The translations under genes were made by a program, and so were the position numbers. Below, piece by piece: positions 52,508-64,000 of a stretch of DNA of 64,000 bases (its first letter is position 1; every line of letters starts with the position of its first letter). Under the pieces are notes generated by a model. That model worked only from the letters and a program-made list of their open reading frames with translations, was not told the origin of the DNA and made no database searches. The DNA lies in NCBI GenBank assembly GCA_949318235.1, contig OX439131.1, positions 21,484,472-21,548,471 of the forward strand, in the 5' to 3' direction. This DNA is from Ecdyonurus torrentis (lineage: Eukaryota; Arthropoda; Insecta; Ephemeroptera; Heptageniidae).

Positions 52508-52918
52508 TTGATGAGACAATTATATTTTTCTTTTGTACATCCACATATATTATACGGTTTATTATCTTATGGTTGTACTAAATCAGGTAAATTATGGGAA
52601 TTGAAAAAAATGCAAATAAGAATATTAAAAATTTTAAAAAAAGGAAATAAGCTAAAAAGTGATCTTGAATATTTTAAGTACTTTAAGATATTGCCAATAG
52701 AAGAAATGTTTAAATGTTCTTTTATTTGTGAAAATTATTTTGAAAATTCTCATGGTATACCGAGAACTCATATTTATAGTACCAGAACAGCAGTGACCAA
52801 TCCTTTATTTGTACCAAGAATTGTAAATAGATTCACTGAAAGGACAAAAAAATTTTTACTTCCTAAATTATGGAATCAAATTTTGCTACAATATTTTTGT
52901 CATGATCATAATTGGTAA
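52508..52918 (+). pseudogene. LINE reverse-transcriptase C-terminal fragment, first tandem unit
   Basis: An open frame of about 136 codons from the thumb/C-terminal region of a non-LTR retrotransposon polyprotein. It matches unit 2 except for one visible difference (KKF versus KKI), then breaks at the duplication junction and reads LLQYFCHDHNW to a stop. It starts with TTG after an in-frame stop, so no real start exists. Confidence 0.75.
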
Positions 52919-52979
52919 TGCATATTTTAACTTGTTCGTATTGATTTTTGTATAAAATCTGATAAATTTACATTGAACA

Positions 52980-53432
52980 TTGATGAGACAATTATATTTT
53001 TCTTTTGTACATCCACATATATTATACGGTTTATTATCTTATGGTTGTACTAAATCAGGTAAATTATGGGAATTGAAAAAAATGCAAATAAGAATATTAA
53101 AAATTTTAAAAAAAGGAAATAAGCTAAAAAGTGATCTTGAATATTTTAAGTACTTTAAGATATTGCCAATAGAAGAAATGTTTAAATGTTCTTTTATTTG
53201 TGAAAATTATTTTGAAAATTCTCATGGTATACCGAGAACTCATATTTATAGTACCAGAACAGCAGTGACCAATCCTTTATTTGTACCAAGAATTGTAAAT
53301 AGATTCACTGAAAGGACAAAAAAAATTTTACTTCCTAAATTATGGAATCAAATTCCATCAGAATTAAAAAGTTTTGCAAATAAAAATGAAACGAAATTTA
53401 ATATGAAAAAATTCTTTCTTGATAATTTATAA
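52980..53432 (+). pseudogene. LINE reverse-transcriptase C-terminal fragment, second tandem unit
   Basis: An open frame of about 150 codons ending at what is likely the true stop of the LINE ORF2. It ends with the typical non-LTR tail: GPKLWNxLP-type LLPKLWNQIPSELK then a Lys-rich FKKxLLxxL-like end (MKKFFLDNL). No palm or catalytic residues. Upstream sequence seems shifted by one frame (weak similarity before 52980). Confidence 0.75.
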
Positions 53433-53517
53433 AATGTTGAACAATTTTTTGCTGTTTGTATTGATTAATGATGATTAATTTTTGCTTCTTGTATTATAAT
53501 AATACTTCTCTTAAATG

Positions 53518-53548
<31 letters not shown>

Positions 53549-53717
53549 TTTTTGTGTAAATACGTACTTTATTTGCTTTTGAAATATATAAAAACATATT
53601 TTATAAAAAATATGTATATGTAGTAATATAATATAATAAGACATGATTGTGTAACAATAAATGAACCAACCGATAAGGCTATGCCTTGGTTGGACTTTGT
53701 ATATTTGTGTGTTTGAA

Positions 53718-53763
<46 letters not shown>

Positions 53764-54387
53764 GAGGAAAAATAAATTAATTAAATGAAAGTGAACACAT
53801 ATTATACTACATGAGGAACCAATTCGTTGAGTGCAATTCACTAGAAAATATTTGAAACATCTCACATCTCATCGTAGATAATTCATGTGTAAAGAAAGTA
53901 TAGTAAAGGGAGAACGTTCAGTACATAAATCACGTACCTTATACTTCATTTTATCCTCTTTTATATATATATAATATACGCTCACTCAATCTTGAGATTT
54001 TATTTCTTCCAGCTTGTCACAAATAATATAATATCAAACCTGAGCATAGAATGAACGCAATCAAATTTCCTTGTAAAATTTTAGGTTACTATTAAGTAAA
54101 TAACAATTGTTTTACCGTTTAAATTAGCAAAAGTGTTATTTTCATTTGAATGTCAATTCTTACCCGTCGAAATGAACGTACTAGACTATGCAAATTTGTT
54201 CAAAACGACTGATTTACACTTTAAAAATTCCGTTAATCCATTTTGTTCTCCTCTTAAAACTTGTAGAAGCGCCAAGTGGTAGATCGTTCATTTTGAGTCA
54301 AATTTGTAAAGTTCAGTTCGTTCACTTCAACGGTAAACATCGATATTAAAAAAAATAACATTATTAATAGTCTTTACTCATTTTTGA

Positions 54388-54420
<33 letters not shown>

Positions 54421-54561
54421 GGCTAGTACATTTTCTTGACAGATTGTATGTAATGTTTAGTGCATGTAATTAACAGTAAAATTGATGATTATTCAAAAAC
54501 CATAATGATCATTACTAATGAGGATGATAATCATTGTAATAAGGCGCTCTTGGTATACTGA

Positions 54562-54567
<6 letters not shown>

Positions 54568-54635
<68 letters not shown>
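54568..54635. repeat. (GA)n microsatellite
   Basis: About 34 units, then GAGAGCAAGAGAGCAAGG imperfect units. Confidence 0.97.
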
Positions 54636-54636
<1 letters not shown>

Positions 54637-55301
54637 AAGAGAGCAAGGATATTTAAAATGAAAATTATATGAAAAATATTATTGCGTATAATACACTATA
54701 AGAAGCTTTACAAATAAGCGAATATTTATTTTACAGCAATAAATTTTCTCTTGTTGTTTTCATTTTTTCTTCAAAGAACGGCATACAATAATATATACAT
54801 CCCACGGCATCTATAATAAGTAATATTTCTGTTCAGTATTAATTTAAAATTTGTTGTACAGGTTTGATATTAAAATTATATGAAATACTAAAACGTATCA
54901 CTTAATATTTTTAATTAATATTCTGAATATAAAATTATATTTTATATTCTAATGTATAAATTGTTCATCAATGTGTTTACACACACACACCCATATACAT
55001 ATTTATATATATTAATAATAATAATAAATGGTTTGTATTAGAGGCCAAAGGTACAAACCCACTTACATGGTCCTCTAACTTTCTTTAAACAATATCCACT
55101 AGTGAGAGTATTTCTTCATTATATTTCATATACACAATTAACAAAGAAGAATTATAGAAACATGCATCTGTGAATCAATCAATTTTTAATATACACAATA
55201 TAATATTATATTTGAGAGAAAAAGTAGTCATTTATTCATTATTTTATCTATAATTATACATTTTAATATTATATGTAACATATTTATATTGTATATTGAT
55301 G

Positions 55302-55302
<1 letters not shown>

Positions 55303-55389
<87 letters not shown>
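55303..55389. repeat. (TA)n microsatellite
   Basis: About 43 units. Confidence 0.97.
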
Positions 55390-55393
<4 letters not shown>

Positions 55394-57184
55394 TATTTTA
55401 AATTCATCCAATATATATTTTACTACTATAATTTTAACGAGACAGAAGCAGTAAATTAAAGCATGCGTATTGTGTAGATTGCTGAAGGCTGAAACCTACG
55501 TTTTGCGTTTGCTGTACTGAAACTAAAGATATTTTCATGAAGTATAATAATAATACAGTTACATTAATACGTGAAACAGACATCCGATCTAACAATACGC
55601 ACTCACAAGGTGAATGAAAAGGCGTGTCTTTATTTTAAAATATTTCTTATTCTCTCATTCTGACAAAAAAAAAAAAAAAAAAAAAGGGAATAAAAAGATA
55701 ACAAGTCTGAATGTTGAATTCTTTCACGTAAGTCTTTTGTTGTATACAGTTGATGGTAATTAAAATAATAATGCTTGAAAAAGTTATTTCACAAGCCATG
55801 CAATTTCAACAGTAGCACACCTTTTTTATAAAATCATTTGTTTAAAGTGTATGTGTGATGCCAAAAAAAACTAAGTTATTTTAACATTATTATAACATCT
55901 ATAAATAAGAAAAAAAAATGCAAATAACCACCTTTATTAAAAAAGAAAATCATACAACTTTTTATTCGTTTTATTTATTTATTATTTTTTTTTTTACTGA
56001 CATTTATCTGCAGGTATAAAAATTTGTAAACTAATTATGAATTTAAACGAATTATGCAAAGAGAATTATAGTATTATAAAATATGTATAAATTCAGTAAA
56101 GAATAAAAGTTAAAGAAAGCAGAAATAGTGAAATATAATGAAATAATTTTAGACAGCGTTTTGCTGTGTATTTTTATTTTCATTCCAAATTATTTCAAAG
56201 CTTTTAATATTATTATTATTTTAAGTAGAGAGATATTTTTTTTTCTGCAGTGTTAATATTTATTTAAACAAAAGCATTCTGAATATTATTATAAATACCA
56301 CAACATGTAAATTCAAGTTAATTTATTTCAAATATAAAACTGTCATTTAAAACCCTCTTCTGAATAAAGTTATCTGTTCAATATAATTTTTTTTCTTCAA
56401 ATTTTCCATATTGTACTTGTGATATTTGATATCATATGTTTTCTAGACGAAATAGTGTAGCTCACAAATTGATGTTTAATTTGCTTGCGTGGCTTGTCTA
56501 TTACTTTTACGATCATTCCGTACACGCATGAACAATAAACTATATCAATAACAAAAACTATGAACATGAACTATTACAAAATAAAATTAGAAGAATAATT
56601 TTGTCGTATCTGTTTGAAAGTACTGTAAAATAGTAATAATAATTATAAACAATTATTCGATAGGTTTTAGTATCTCAATTGTAATGTTAACTCTGTAAGA
56701 AATATTGTATCAATTACTCAAAAGTAAAATGTTTATTGAAATGTTTATTTAATTGAAGCTACATGTGCACTGAACATTGTTTTACACTTTTAACGCTACA
56801 AACGCGTATACCATAGTAGTTTATCTTTAAACTAAATTGTTTTATACTTCTAAAGTTTTAAAATCTTGAATATTGCATAAAAGTATGCTTTACACCTAAT
56901 CAAAGCAAACTTTTATAAAGGAAAGCATCTTTATACAAAATGTGCTTTTAACAAGATGGCAGGATTCCTTTAAACTTTAAACTATTAAAACCAGGAGACG
57001 AAGAGAACATATTATGAAAAGGATCTTATTATAATATCGGGATAATTTTGACCTTACAAAATATGCCACAACGTTATTATAGTTTCTATATGGATTAACG
57101 CCGAGGTGAAAATTGATATTTAAAGCACAATGTTTAATTAATAATTTTTAATACCTCAATTTCTTTGTAATATGCTGGAATATA

Positions 57185-57190
<6 letters not shown>

Positions 57191-57276
<86 letters not shown>
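57191..57276. repeat. (TA)n microsatellite
   Basis: About 43 units; a 32-base poly-T follows at 57440-57471. Confidence 0.97.
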
Positions 57277-57279
<3 letters not shown>

Positions 57280-57437
57280 TATATAATTTTATATATAAAT
57301 ATATTATAATATACACATGAAATTTAACATGAAACTGGTAACTTGATAAATTTCTAGGTAAAAATAAGCTTGCTTCAACAAGATGCTGAATAAAACACGA
57401 TATTGATTCTGTTGTCAAACTAGTATCATCTGATGCT

Positions 57438-57473
<36 letters not shown>

Positions 57474-57798
57474 AAGTTGAAAACTATTGCTAAAATAAAA
57501 TATTAATGAAATGTATTGGTGTTACTACTTAATTTCTAATACTAAAAATAAAGTAATGTGGATAGAGATAGAATATAAGGGGGGAAGGGGTAACTACGCA
57601 ACATTAACTCGCTTTAATAAGATGATCCTAAGGTTGACCCGTCGTCATAGCAACTCATTTTTTGTCGTCTTTTTTTGACACCAAGGTCTGCTGAATTCAT
57701 ACGGATGTTAAACAAAAAAAAAAATCAGTCAAAAGAGCGTAGTTTTAGTTTTTCTTTAACAAAAGTTGTTGTAGCGTATGCGATCCTTATATTTATTT

Positions 57799-58030
<232 letters not shown>

Positions 58031-58260
58031 ACCCAAATCGCTGAACAGTTTTGCAGCTTTCGTGACATCGATGTAAGACGTAACACACTTTAACTTTTGT
58101 ATTCTTTACGACTATAAGGAATATATTTAAGAAACTAATGTGACACTAAATTATCATATATATTGTCGATATTAGCATGCTAGAAGAATACAAGCCTAAT
58201 ATATGGAACAAGTATTTCAAATGCGTTTTATTTCTAAGATTTTTAAAGAATTATCAAGTC

Positions 58261-58600
58261 TTGAAGGCATAGACCACAAGAATACGTAAGCATTTACATC
58301 ACAAAACACTTGATGGGACTTATACATAAATAACATTAATTGGTCTCAAAACCCACCGTAGCAGTGATCAGAAAATTTCGATTTATGCAACCCGCACAAC
58401 ATTTTCATACTAGTTTTTCCCTGTTTCTGACGTTATAAACACAAATATTCACGCAAGTTGCATACTTTACAGTATTTTCACGCTCTCTTGTGGGGTCACA
58501 TTTACATTCTGGTAAAAATTACCATCAGTTTAGTAGATCCCATTTTGTGTTTAATGATTAAAAAGAACATGATTTGTTATGTTGACTATTTGAGATATTT
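58261..58600 (+). mobile_element. TTAA-type MITE family B, copy 3
   Basis: Closely matches copy 1 in the interior (CATCACAAAACACTTGATGG, CGTAGCAGTGATCAGAAAAT, TTTGTGTTTAATGATTAAAA). It starts TTGAAGGCATAGACCACA, so the left TTAA is mutated to TTGA. The right end (GTTGACTATTTGAG) is eroded. Confidence 0.65.
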
Positions 58601-58967
58601 TTGACGTATTGTATAGTATGAAAAACCTAAATTGAATTATGAAAATTTATCTTTGTAATTTAGATGAGATAAAAGACCAAAGTATTTATTTAACTGAATA
58701 AAAATATGGTTTATATCTTTATTTGCATTAGAATTTTTGATTTAATTAATGTAAAGAAATACTATACCTGCGTATGAAACGTATGAATATTCGGGATAAC
58801 CAGCCAATTCTAAAACCTAACCTATCAATATCTAATTTTTCTTAATTATATTATGTAAATTTGAATTAATATAGATAAATACTCTATTTTTGTAATCGCT
58901 GTGTATCAAACCGTAGGTTGATCAATAAACTAAATGAAACTGGAAAAAGAGTGTATTAAAAGTTAAA

Positions 58968-59307
58968 TTAAAGGCGTAGAAAACATGAAAACATTTTCAT
59001 TTACATCACAAAACACTTGATGGGACTTATATAAATAACGTTAGTTGGTCTCAAAACCATCAGTGATCAGAAAATTTAGATTTATGCAACCTGCACAACA
59101 TTTTCATACTAGTTCTTGCCTGTTAATGACGTCATAAACAGGAATATTTACGCAAATTGCATACTTCACATTTTTTCCAAGCTCTTTTGTGGGGCTACAT
59201 TAACATTCTGGCAAAAAATTTCATCAATTTTGTAGATCCCATTTTGTGTTTAGAACATGCTGTTTCAAGTTTAGAACATGCTGTTTCAATGTTTTCTATG
59301 CCTTTAA
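58968..59307 (+). mobile_element. TTAA-flanked MITE family B, copy 4
   Basis: TTAA flanks both ends (58968-58971, 59304-59307). The inverted repeats AGGCGTAGAAAACAT and AGGCATAGAAAACAT (complemented) differ at one base, the best-kept pair in the family. Near its right end a 21-base unit (GTTTAGAACATGCTGTTTCA plus A) is tandemly duplicated at 59248-59289. It lies about 370 bases from copy 3, in the same orientation. Confidence 0.75.
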
Positions 59308-62251
59308 AAAAGAAAAAAATGACTCACACAACCTTTTAATGTAATAAAATATGAATTTAATAAAAATAGTTAAATTTCTTTAAGCTAATAATTGCAATTA
59401 AAAAAAAATATTTTAAGTATAATCTAAAAAAATCATAATTTCTGTTGAATAGCTTCCAAATCTCTAATTATTCAAGGAAAAAAATATTTTAATATGATAT
59501 ATAAACTGAAAGAAACATAAAAAATTAGAGCAAAGTGCGTTAGCTTTGCATTTTTTTTTTCTGAAGATGCTTTGGACTTCGTAAGACCACACGATTTATC
59601 ACGTTTTGTCACGTGATTTTATCATTGACTCATTTTCTAATTTTATCCTCATCCCAAAGTGCAGTAATAAATCTACTTTAATTACTTTTAAAGTTTCATC
59701 GTAAACAATTTAACTTTTTGATTGTATATATGACTTTAGTATGAAAATATATGCAAATTTTATGTTTATTTATTCCACAACTGTCTTTGATTCAAAGTAT
59801 ATAAAACACACACAACAAAGTTTTTGAAACAGTAAACAGTTATTGTTTTAATTCTTAACATTATTTTATTAAGTTCTTTAATAAATAAATTTTATTTTAA
59901 ATGCTTGTAATAATAAAGTTGAATGTAGAGTGGGTTAATCTAAACCTCTACATGTGATTTTTTTTTTCAGTCACTAAAACATAACTAAGTACATGAACAG
60001 TTCGCTTCATTTGTATTATCATGTTATTTTAATGCTATTTTATGTACTCATCATAATTATAATGTAATGATATAAGAAAAGTCTCGCCAAAGACTAAATT
60101 CATATTTGTCTTCCTATAAAATGTTTAACTTTTGGGTTATATATTTTGTGATAAAAACAAATTTACAGCATACACTGTAACATATTATAAAATGAAGCAC
60201 ATGGAAAAAGGCATTAAATTATTAGACCATACTTCTTCCGTTTGTTATATGTTATAATGTTATTATAATGTTATACATTATTATGTTACAAAATGAACGT
60301 TTAAATTACCGGCTAATTACCAAGAGATTAACATTTTACCTATTCAGTACGTGATATTATATAGGAAACTAATTTAATATAATAAAATATTATATTTGAA
60401 TTATAAAAACCAGAATAAATGGGGTGGGTTACAGATGTCTTATAAACACGTTTTTTTTTTTTTTTTTTTTTTTTGTGTTACTAATTGTAAATAGTAATTT
60501 TGATGCACACCATAGACGTATCTAGGCCAACTTGATTATTTCTTTACTTTTATAGTGTGGACATTCGCATATGCAAATGTGTCTACAAAAATTATATTAT
60601 TATATTTTGAACTACTGTATAAACCTTAATTTTAAAGAAATTTACATCATTATTAGTGTATTATGTTTAGTAACCAAAATAGATACATAGTTAAGTCAAT
60701 ACATAATTGATAACTAACATTTCACATTAAAATGTTTTATTTTTATTTTATTTTTTACAAATATATAACCATTTAACACGTAATAGTATTTTAATTTTAT
60801 TACAAATATAACGTTGTGACCGTCACTTAAATAAATTCAGCGTATAATTTGCTTAACAAAACACGTACAGTACACATAATAAATAAATATAGTTATCGTA
60901 TACTTGTTTTTAGGACTTTTTTTTATATAGGGTTGCGATAAACAGACAAGGGTGTTGAAATATTTGTTGATAGGAAGACAAATCATTATTTATTAATTTA
61001 ATTCTATATTGGAGACCCAGTTCTTGACATGTGTTTCGTGACTTTTAACAGTTTATTTCAATGGAAAAGGTTGATTCCACATTGTTGACACTTAGAAGAA
61101 TATTGAGATGAGAACAATATCGTACCGAGAGTCCGATCCTGTACCCTGGGTATCCAAAATTTCAAGTCTCTAGTTTTATTGGTTACGGATATAATATATT
61201 TTTATTAAGTTTTCATTAACACATCTGCCAACAATTAGTTCTCGACCTTAGAGTACATTTTATATATGACCACTTTTGTCCTCACACCGTAACACTTTTC
61301 TTTCCTAAGACATCTTGTTTATATTTTTCGTAAAATGGTGACAGTGTGAGAACGAGGAAGTTTATAACAAAGTTAGTATACGAAAAACATCTTTGAGAAA
61401 GCAGAGAACAAGATCAAAATAATAATAAAATTAAATTATAGATACCAATGTGCTTCCTTTTTTTTTTTTTTTTTTTTTTTTCTTTATTAATATTTCCTTT
61501 AAGAAAATATTATAATTAAATAAAAGAAGTACTCTATTATAGAGTATAGGAAGTGTTTTAAAATTGTTTTATATTACGGCTTTGTAATGTAATTATTGAA
61601 GCATACACATATATAAAACTAGGTTACGTACATGAAAATTTTAAGTGCGACATTGTTTTATAAGATATTTATCAACAAAGTTCTCTTGAACCTGCCATTA
61701 TTTATGAAATATAAAGACCAGCATTATTTTATATATAATATATAAAAAAAAGTGTCATACTTTTCATACCTTGTTTCTATATAGTTGATATTTAACACTA
61801 GTGAACTATATTCCAGATTTCCTATTAAAACTACGCCTCTCATCTCAGTAACAGGTTGCGTATTACAATATTGTTCTCGTGGTATAATATATAAGAAAAT
61901 GTAAGGTATCGGGTGTTTAAATTATGAGACATTATATAAGCACGGTGGTAATTTCACACTTGAAGTGTAAAATTAATAATTACTAACAAGAATGTCAAGG
62001 TTAATGCACTTCCACTGCGCGTAAATATGTTAAATTGTAATTAATATTGGTGAAGGGTTATTATCAACATCGGTAATTATATATTTTCATGTAATTATAA
62101 ATGTGCAAATACTATTTTCTCCATACTAAAATTTCTTAGTTAATATAAATTTTATTGATATAATACATATTAGTTGTTCTTTTGAAAATACACAACACTG
62201 TATAATTGTCGTTAATTAAAGAGAAAACTCTGGATTTATTTGTATTGTTAC

Positions 62252-62413
62252 TTACGGCCGTAAGTTGCATACCATTTAACCGTGAGCTAACCGAGAACTT
62301 TGAGTGAAAATTCATGTCTGCAACTTACCAAGCAAAAGTTAACCGTGAACTAACAATCGAGTTCTCGGTTAGCTAACCGGGAGCTAACCGTGAACTGCAA
62401 CTTACGGCCGTTA
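62252..62413. mobile_element. Harbinger-like MITE with TTA target duplication
   Basis: Inverted termini CGGCCGTAAGTTGCA (62255) and TGCAACTTACGGCCG (ending 62410) match perfectly over 15 bases. They are bounded by TTA on each side (62252-62254, 62411-62413), the TWA-type duplication of PIF/Harbinger elements. The interior repeats TTAACCGTGAGCTAACCG in both orientations (subterminal repeats). It is 156 bp and non-coding, and is followed at once by a 39-base poly-T. Confidence 0.75.
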
Positions 62414-62423
62414 ATTGTTTAAC

Positions 62424-62424
<1 letters not shown>

Positions 62425-62463
<39 letters not shown>
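62425..62463. repeat. Poly-T tract
   Basis: 39 T, 12 bases past the TTA-flanked element. Other long T or A runs in the window: 7786-7813, 10438-10463, 16881-16905, 23947-23971, 30525-30546, 31221-31248, 43842-43869, 57440-57471, 60450-60474, 61459-61481, 62604-62625. Confidence 0.95.
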
Positions 62464-62467
<4 letters not shown>

Positions 62468-64000
62468 CTACGTTACAATTTTTGTACATTTTTCGTCCAG
62501 CCAAGATCCTCATTTGGATCTTGTCCGCTTGTTCGAATATCAATAAAATAAAATTATAGTGTTTTTATTTTTTTAATCAATTTAACTAAAAATAAGATTT
62601 ACACTTTTTTTTTTTTTTTTTTTTACATCTTTTAAAGAGTGTATACCAATCATATAATGTAGTGTGCCATTTTAGTGCCATTTGTTAAAAGATAAAGAAA
62701 AAGAAGAAAACTTGTAGGTTAGGTTATCAACTTTGAAATTTGATATGGTTGTTCCGTTCACCAATCAAATTTTTTTTTTTTTAAGTTTCAAAGGCACCTC
62801 ATTAAGTTTACGTTTATTGGAATAGTGTTTTGCAAAAATATAATACATCTTCTTCTTTTTTAAGTTTTTAACACCTTTTAAAACACCTTTTAACCTTAGA
62901 AGTTGTATTATTATTGATTCAAATTTTTTAAAAATGTTTCGTTCACTATTTCATCATAACTGCGAAAACAGTCATTACTTTCCAATAACACCCAAAAACC
63001 GAAATAATTATATTTTATATATTTTTTTTATCTACCATTTGTCAATGAAAATTTTAAGATTATCTTCTGTGTTTTGTGTTATAAAAATTAAAATTATTTA
63101 AGTTTGTAAACAATTTATACAGTACAACTGTTTTTTAATTTTGAATCGAGTTCATCTTTTGAGATAGCACACATTTGAGAAAACTTTTTTTTTTTTTTTT
63201 TTTACTCATGATCAAGTTTCTTTCTCTTGCAAAATATATATACGCTGTACCACTGTAAGCATATCGGATAGATGAACGAAAAACAAAGTTTTAAGTAACT
63301 TTATACCAAAATTATACAATTCCTTTCATGTTTGAATGAAAACAACATAATACATAATATACAACAGTAGAACGTGCCTCACTTTGAGGAAATTTAGTTC
63401 TGCTTTTGTAAATAATGGTTTTAGAAACAAGGGCCAGTGTGGAAGTCAGTTTTTTTTCCCAAACATAAACCTACTCTCCACAGTAATGTACACTCCATGA
63501 TGTGGTTTGATATGTTGATGAGGATTTCATTTGAAAACGTAAACACAAACATTAAAACAAAATAAAATATTTTTAAATTTAACAACTTTTTCATTTCAAA
63601 TAACTTTTTTAACGTTCAAAATTGCTATTTCAATGTCCCATTCATTAAAAAAAAAAAAAAAACGTATACTTAAAACTCGTATCATTGTTTACATTGTAAA
63701 CTATGTATGTATAGCACAAAAATATACCTCTGCTTATTATCAGAATGAGGAAACATCAATACATTTGAAATATACACAGTATGAAAACAAATAATTTAAA
63801 AAACAATTTTTCATACATTTCACACTGTTATTAATTTTTATTATTTACTATAAACTATTTTTAGAATTAATATTTATATTAAATAATTGGTCATTAAAAG
63901 TTTATATTGGTATTTAACTTTTCCTTCTGTAAACAAACAGATCAATGTACTTTATTATGTGATATATACGGTAACCTTTATTTGGAATATGAAGAATACA

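Larger units (their letters stand above)
52409..53760 (+). mobile_element. 5'-truncated LINE 3' end with internal 472-bp tandem duplication
   Basis: Two almost identical 472-bp units sit head to tail at 52411-52882 and 52883-53354. Each encodes the C-terminal part of a non-LTR reverse-transcriptase polyprotein (LYFSFVHPHILYGLLSYG to LLPKLWNQI). Only the second runs on through PSELKSFANK to the TAA at 53430-53432. Poly(A) follows at 53518-53546. A 3'-UTR-like block then carries the hairpin CCAACC-GAT-AAGGC-TAT-GCCTT-GGTTGG (about 53668-53695) and ends in a ~40-base poly(A) to 53759. The catalytic palm domain (YADD box) and endonuclease are absent, so it cannot be autonomous. Confidence 0.8.

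Noticed and set aside
57134..57475. Open frame rich in Tyr-Ile and Lys repeats
   Set aside because: It is the (TA)n array and poly-T read in frame.
57634..57657. RFX X-box-like site (GTCGTCATAGCAAC)
   Set aside because: Imperfect match, no gene start nearby; expected by chance at this scale.

Overview
The window is AT-rich, intron-dense animal nuclear DNA, full of (GA)n, (TA)n and poly(A/T) tracts and small transposon remnants. GT-AG introns, secreted GH18 proteins, a kinesin and a LINE make it metazoan. The chitinase-like gene family and the dinucleotide landscape fit an arthropod (insect or crustacean), but nothing in the sequence fixes the species. All three protein-coding genes found lie on the + strand and have short coding exons in long introns.

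Layout. 1-12.9 kb: non-coding, with small inverted-repeat transposons (one nested inside another), a decayed LINE on the minus strand at 4.6-5.3 kb, and GA/CT arrays. 12.9-21.65 kb: nine exons of a C-terminal-motor kinesin (kinesin-14): coiled-coil stalk, neck, complete motor core and a short helical tail after the motor. Its 5' end is not identified. The motor and tail resemble the KCBP / kinesin-C type more than the ncd/KIFC1 or KIFC3 types. 22.77-29.60 kb and 32.51-43.46 kb: two tandem secreted GH18 (chitinase-fold) genes of nine exons each with identical intron phases. They encode 372 and 375 residues. Both have leucine in place of the catalytic glutamate, so they are predicted to be non-hydrolytic chitinase-like lectins or signalling proteins. 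43.5-64 kb: no coding gene recognised. It holds a GC-rich island at 46.77-46.92 kb ending in a good splice donor (a candidate non-coding first exon of a gene continuing to the right), a LINE 3' fragment carrying a 472-bp tandem duplication, copies of TTAA-flanked elements, a TTA-flanked element and large microsatellites.

The two GH18 genes are one local duplication. The kinesin upstream is functionally unrelated. The most notable features outside genes are at least six families of short foldback or inverted-repeat elements, several inside introns of these genes. One family has about eight copies here; another has four copies, two of which keep clear terminal inverted repeats flanked by TTAA.

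All exon boundaries were placed by eye from splice consensus and reading-frame continuity. RNA-seq or protein alignment would be the decisive check.
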